Shown one piece after another: positions 25,972-26,492 of a stretch of DNA of 26,492 bases (position 1 is its first letter; each line of letters starts with the position of its first letter). Made by a program: the position numbers and the translations under genes. Source of the DNA: an uncultured Methylobacillus sp. (lineage in GTDB: Bacteria; Pseudomonadota; Gammaproteobacteria; Burkholderiales; Methylophilaceae); assembly GCA_946478965.1 (NCBI GenBank), contig CAMLDQ010000024.1, positions 1 through 26,492 of the forward strand. Reading direction: 5' to 3'. Under the pieces are notes generated by a model. It saw nothing but the letters and a program-made list of their open reading frames with translations, ran no database searches and was not told the DNA's origin.

Positions 25972-26492
25972 CCGACTATAAAACTACGCTGAACCTGCCC
26001 GATACCCCGTTTCCCATGCGCGGCGACCTCGCCAAGCGCGAGCCGGCCTGGGTGAAGGCGTGGCAGGACAAGCAGCGCTACCGCAAGATACGTGCAAAGG
26101 CGCAAGGCCGTCCCAAGTTCATCCTTCACGACGGCCCGCCCTACGCCAACGGCGACATTCACATCGGCCATGCGGTCAACAAGATCCTCAAGGACATCAT
26201 CGTCAAGTCGAAGACGCTGTCCGGCTTCGATGCGCCCTACGTGCCGGGTTGGGACTGCCACGGCCTGCCGATCGAACTGATGGTGGAAAAGCAGCACGGC
26301 AAGGACATCCCGCCGGCGAAGTTCCGCGAACTGTGCCGCGAATATGCCAAGGCGCAGGTCGAGCGGCAAAAGGCCGATTTCATCCGCCTCGGCGTGCTGG
26401 GTGACTGGGACAATCCTTACCTGACGATGGATTTCAGGACCGAGGCCGACATCATGCGCAGCCTCGGCGAAATCTACAAGAACGGCTACCTG
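25968..26492 (+). CDS. ileS: Isoleucyl-tRNA synthetase, N-terminal part
   Basis: IleS charges tRNA-Ile. The 175 codons visible, open to the window end, start [26 protein letters not shown] and contain the class I HIGH signature at residues 65-68 in [16 protein letters not shown], then [11 protein letters not shown] and [16 protein letters not shown]. The ATG overlaps the ribF stop. The gene is truncated by the window edge; the editing domain and KMSKS motif lie beyond it. Confidence 0.97.
   Translation, partial: MTDYKTTLNLPDTPFPMRGDLAKREPAWVKAWQDKQRYRKIRAKAQGRPKFILHDGPPYANGDIHIGHAVNKILKDIIVKSKTLSGFDAPYVPGWDCHGLPIELMVEKQHGKDIPPAKFRELCREYAKAQVERQKADFIRLGVLGDWDNPYLTMDFRTEADIMRSLGEIYKNGYL

Overview
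The window is about 26.5 kb of compact, core-type chromosome from a Gram-negative bacterium. Gene content and order point to a betaproteobacterium: coaE-zapD-yacG beside pilD, rplU-rpmA-obgE-proB, purE-purK, rpsT divergent from murJ-ribF-ileS, ispB divergent from rplU, and a MutT-ThiE fusion. Nitrosomonadales/Gallionellaceae is my best guess from protein flavour only. I see no insertion sequence, prophage, CRISPR array or rRNA.

Layout. 1-2174 (+): end of a formate dehydrogenase cytochrome b subunit, a small exported protein, a secreted PLD-type nuclease, then ribH and nusB, tightly packed. 2306-4617 (+): FHA protein overlapping a GAF/HD-GYP phosphodiesterase; then an Rrf2 regulator. 5145-7535 (-): GAF plus GspE/PilB-type secretion ATPase. 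7746-11183 (+): argJ, DUF815 ATPase, MutT-ThiE fusion and a Met-rich membrane protein, all overlapping. 11180-14130 (-): pilD-coaE-zapD-yacG-PCu(A)C copper chaperone. 14264-15672: an orphan small protein, a UmuD-like self-cleaving S24 protein with a near-perfect palindrome before its start, and HU. 15860-16913 (-): ispB followed directly by tRNA-Pro(CGG). 17053-21539 (+): rplU-rpmA, terminator, obgE-proB-purE-purK. 21597-23094: two hairpins, a c-di-GMP-I (GEMM) riboswitch with a visible expression platform, a degenerate EAL-HDOD protein and a bidirectional terminator. 23114-26492: rpsT (-), then murJ, ribF and the start of ileS (+).

Themes. Cyclic-di-GMP recurs: an HD-GYP enzyme with an FHA partner, a GAF-linked type II/IV secretion ATPase, a prepilin peptidase, and a riboswitch-controlled degenerate EAL-HDOD protein. 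Flavin biosynthesis appears at both ends (ribH, ribF). Copper handling appears at the convergent junction near 11180.

The most interesting points are the riboswitch with two mutually exclusive pairings upstream of a catalytically degenerate EAL protein, the orphan UmuD-like protein with an AT-hook-like/ribbon-helix-helix-like N-terminus and a palindromic operator candidate, and the Met-rich membrane protein overlapping tail-to-tail with a PCu(A)C chaperone. All domain calls were made by reading the sequence; no database search was run.
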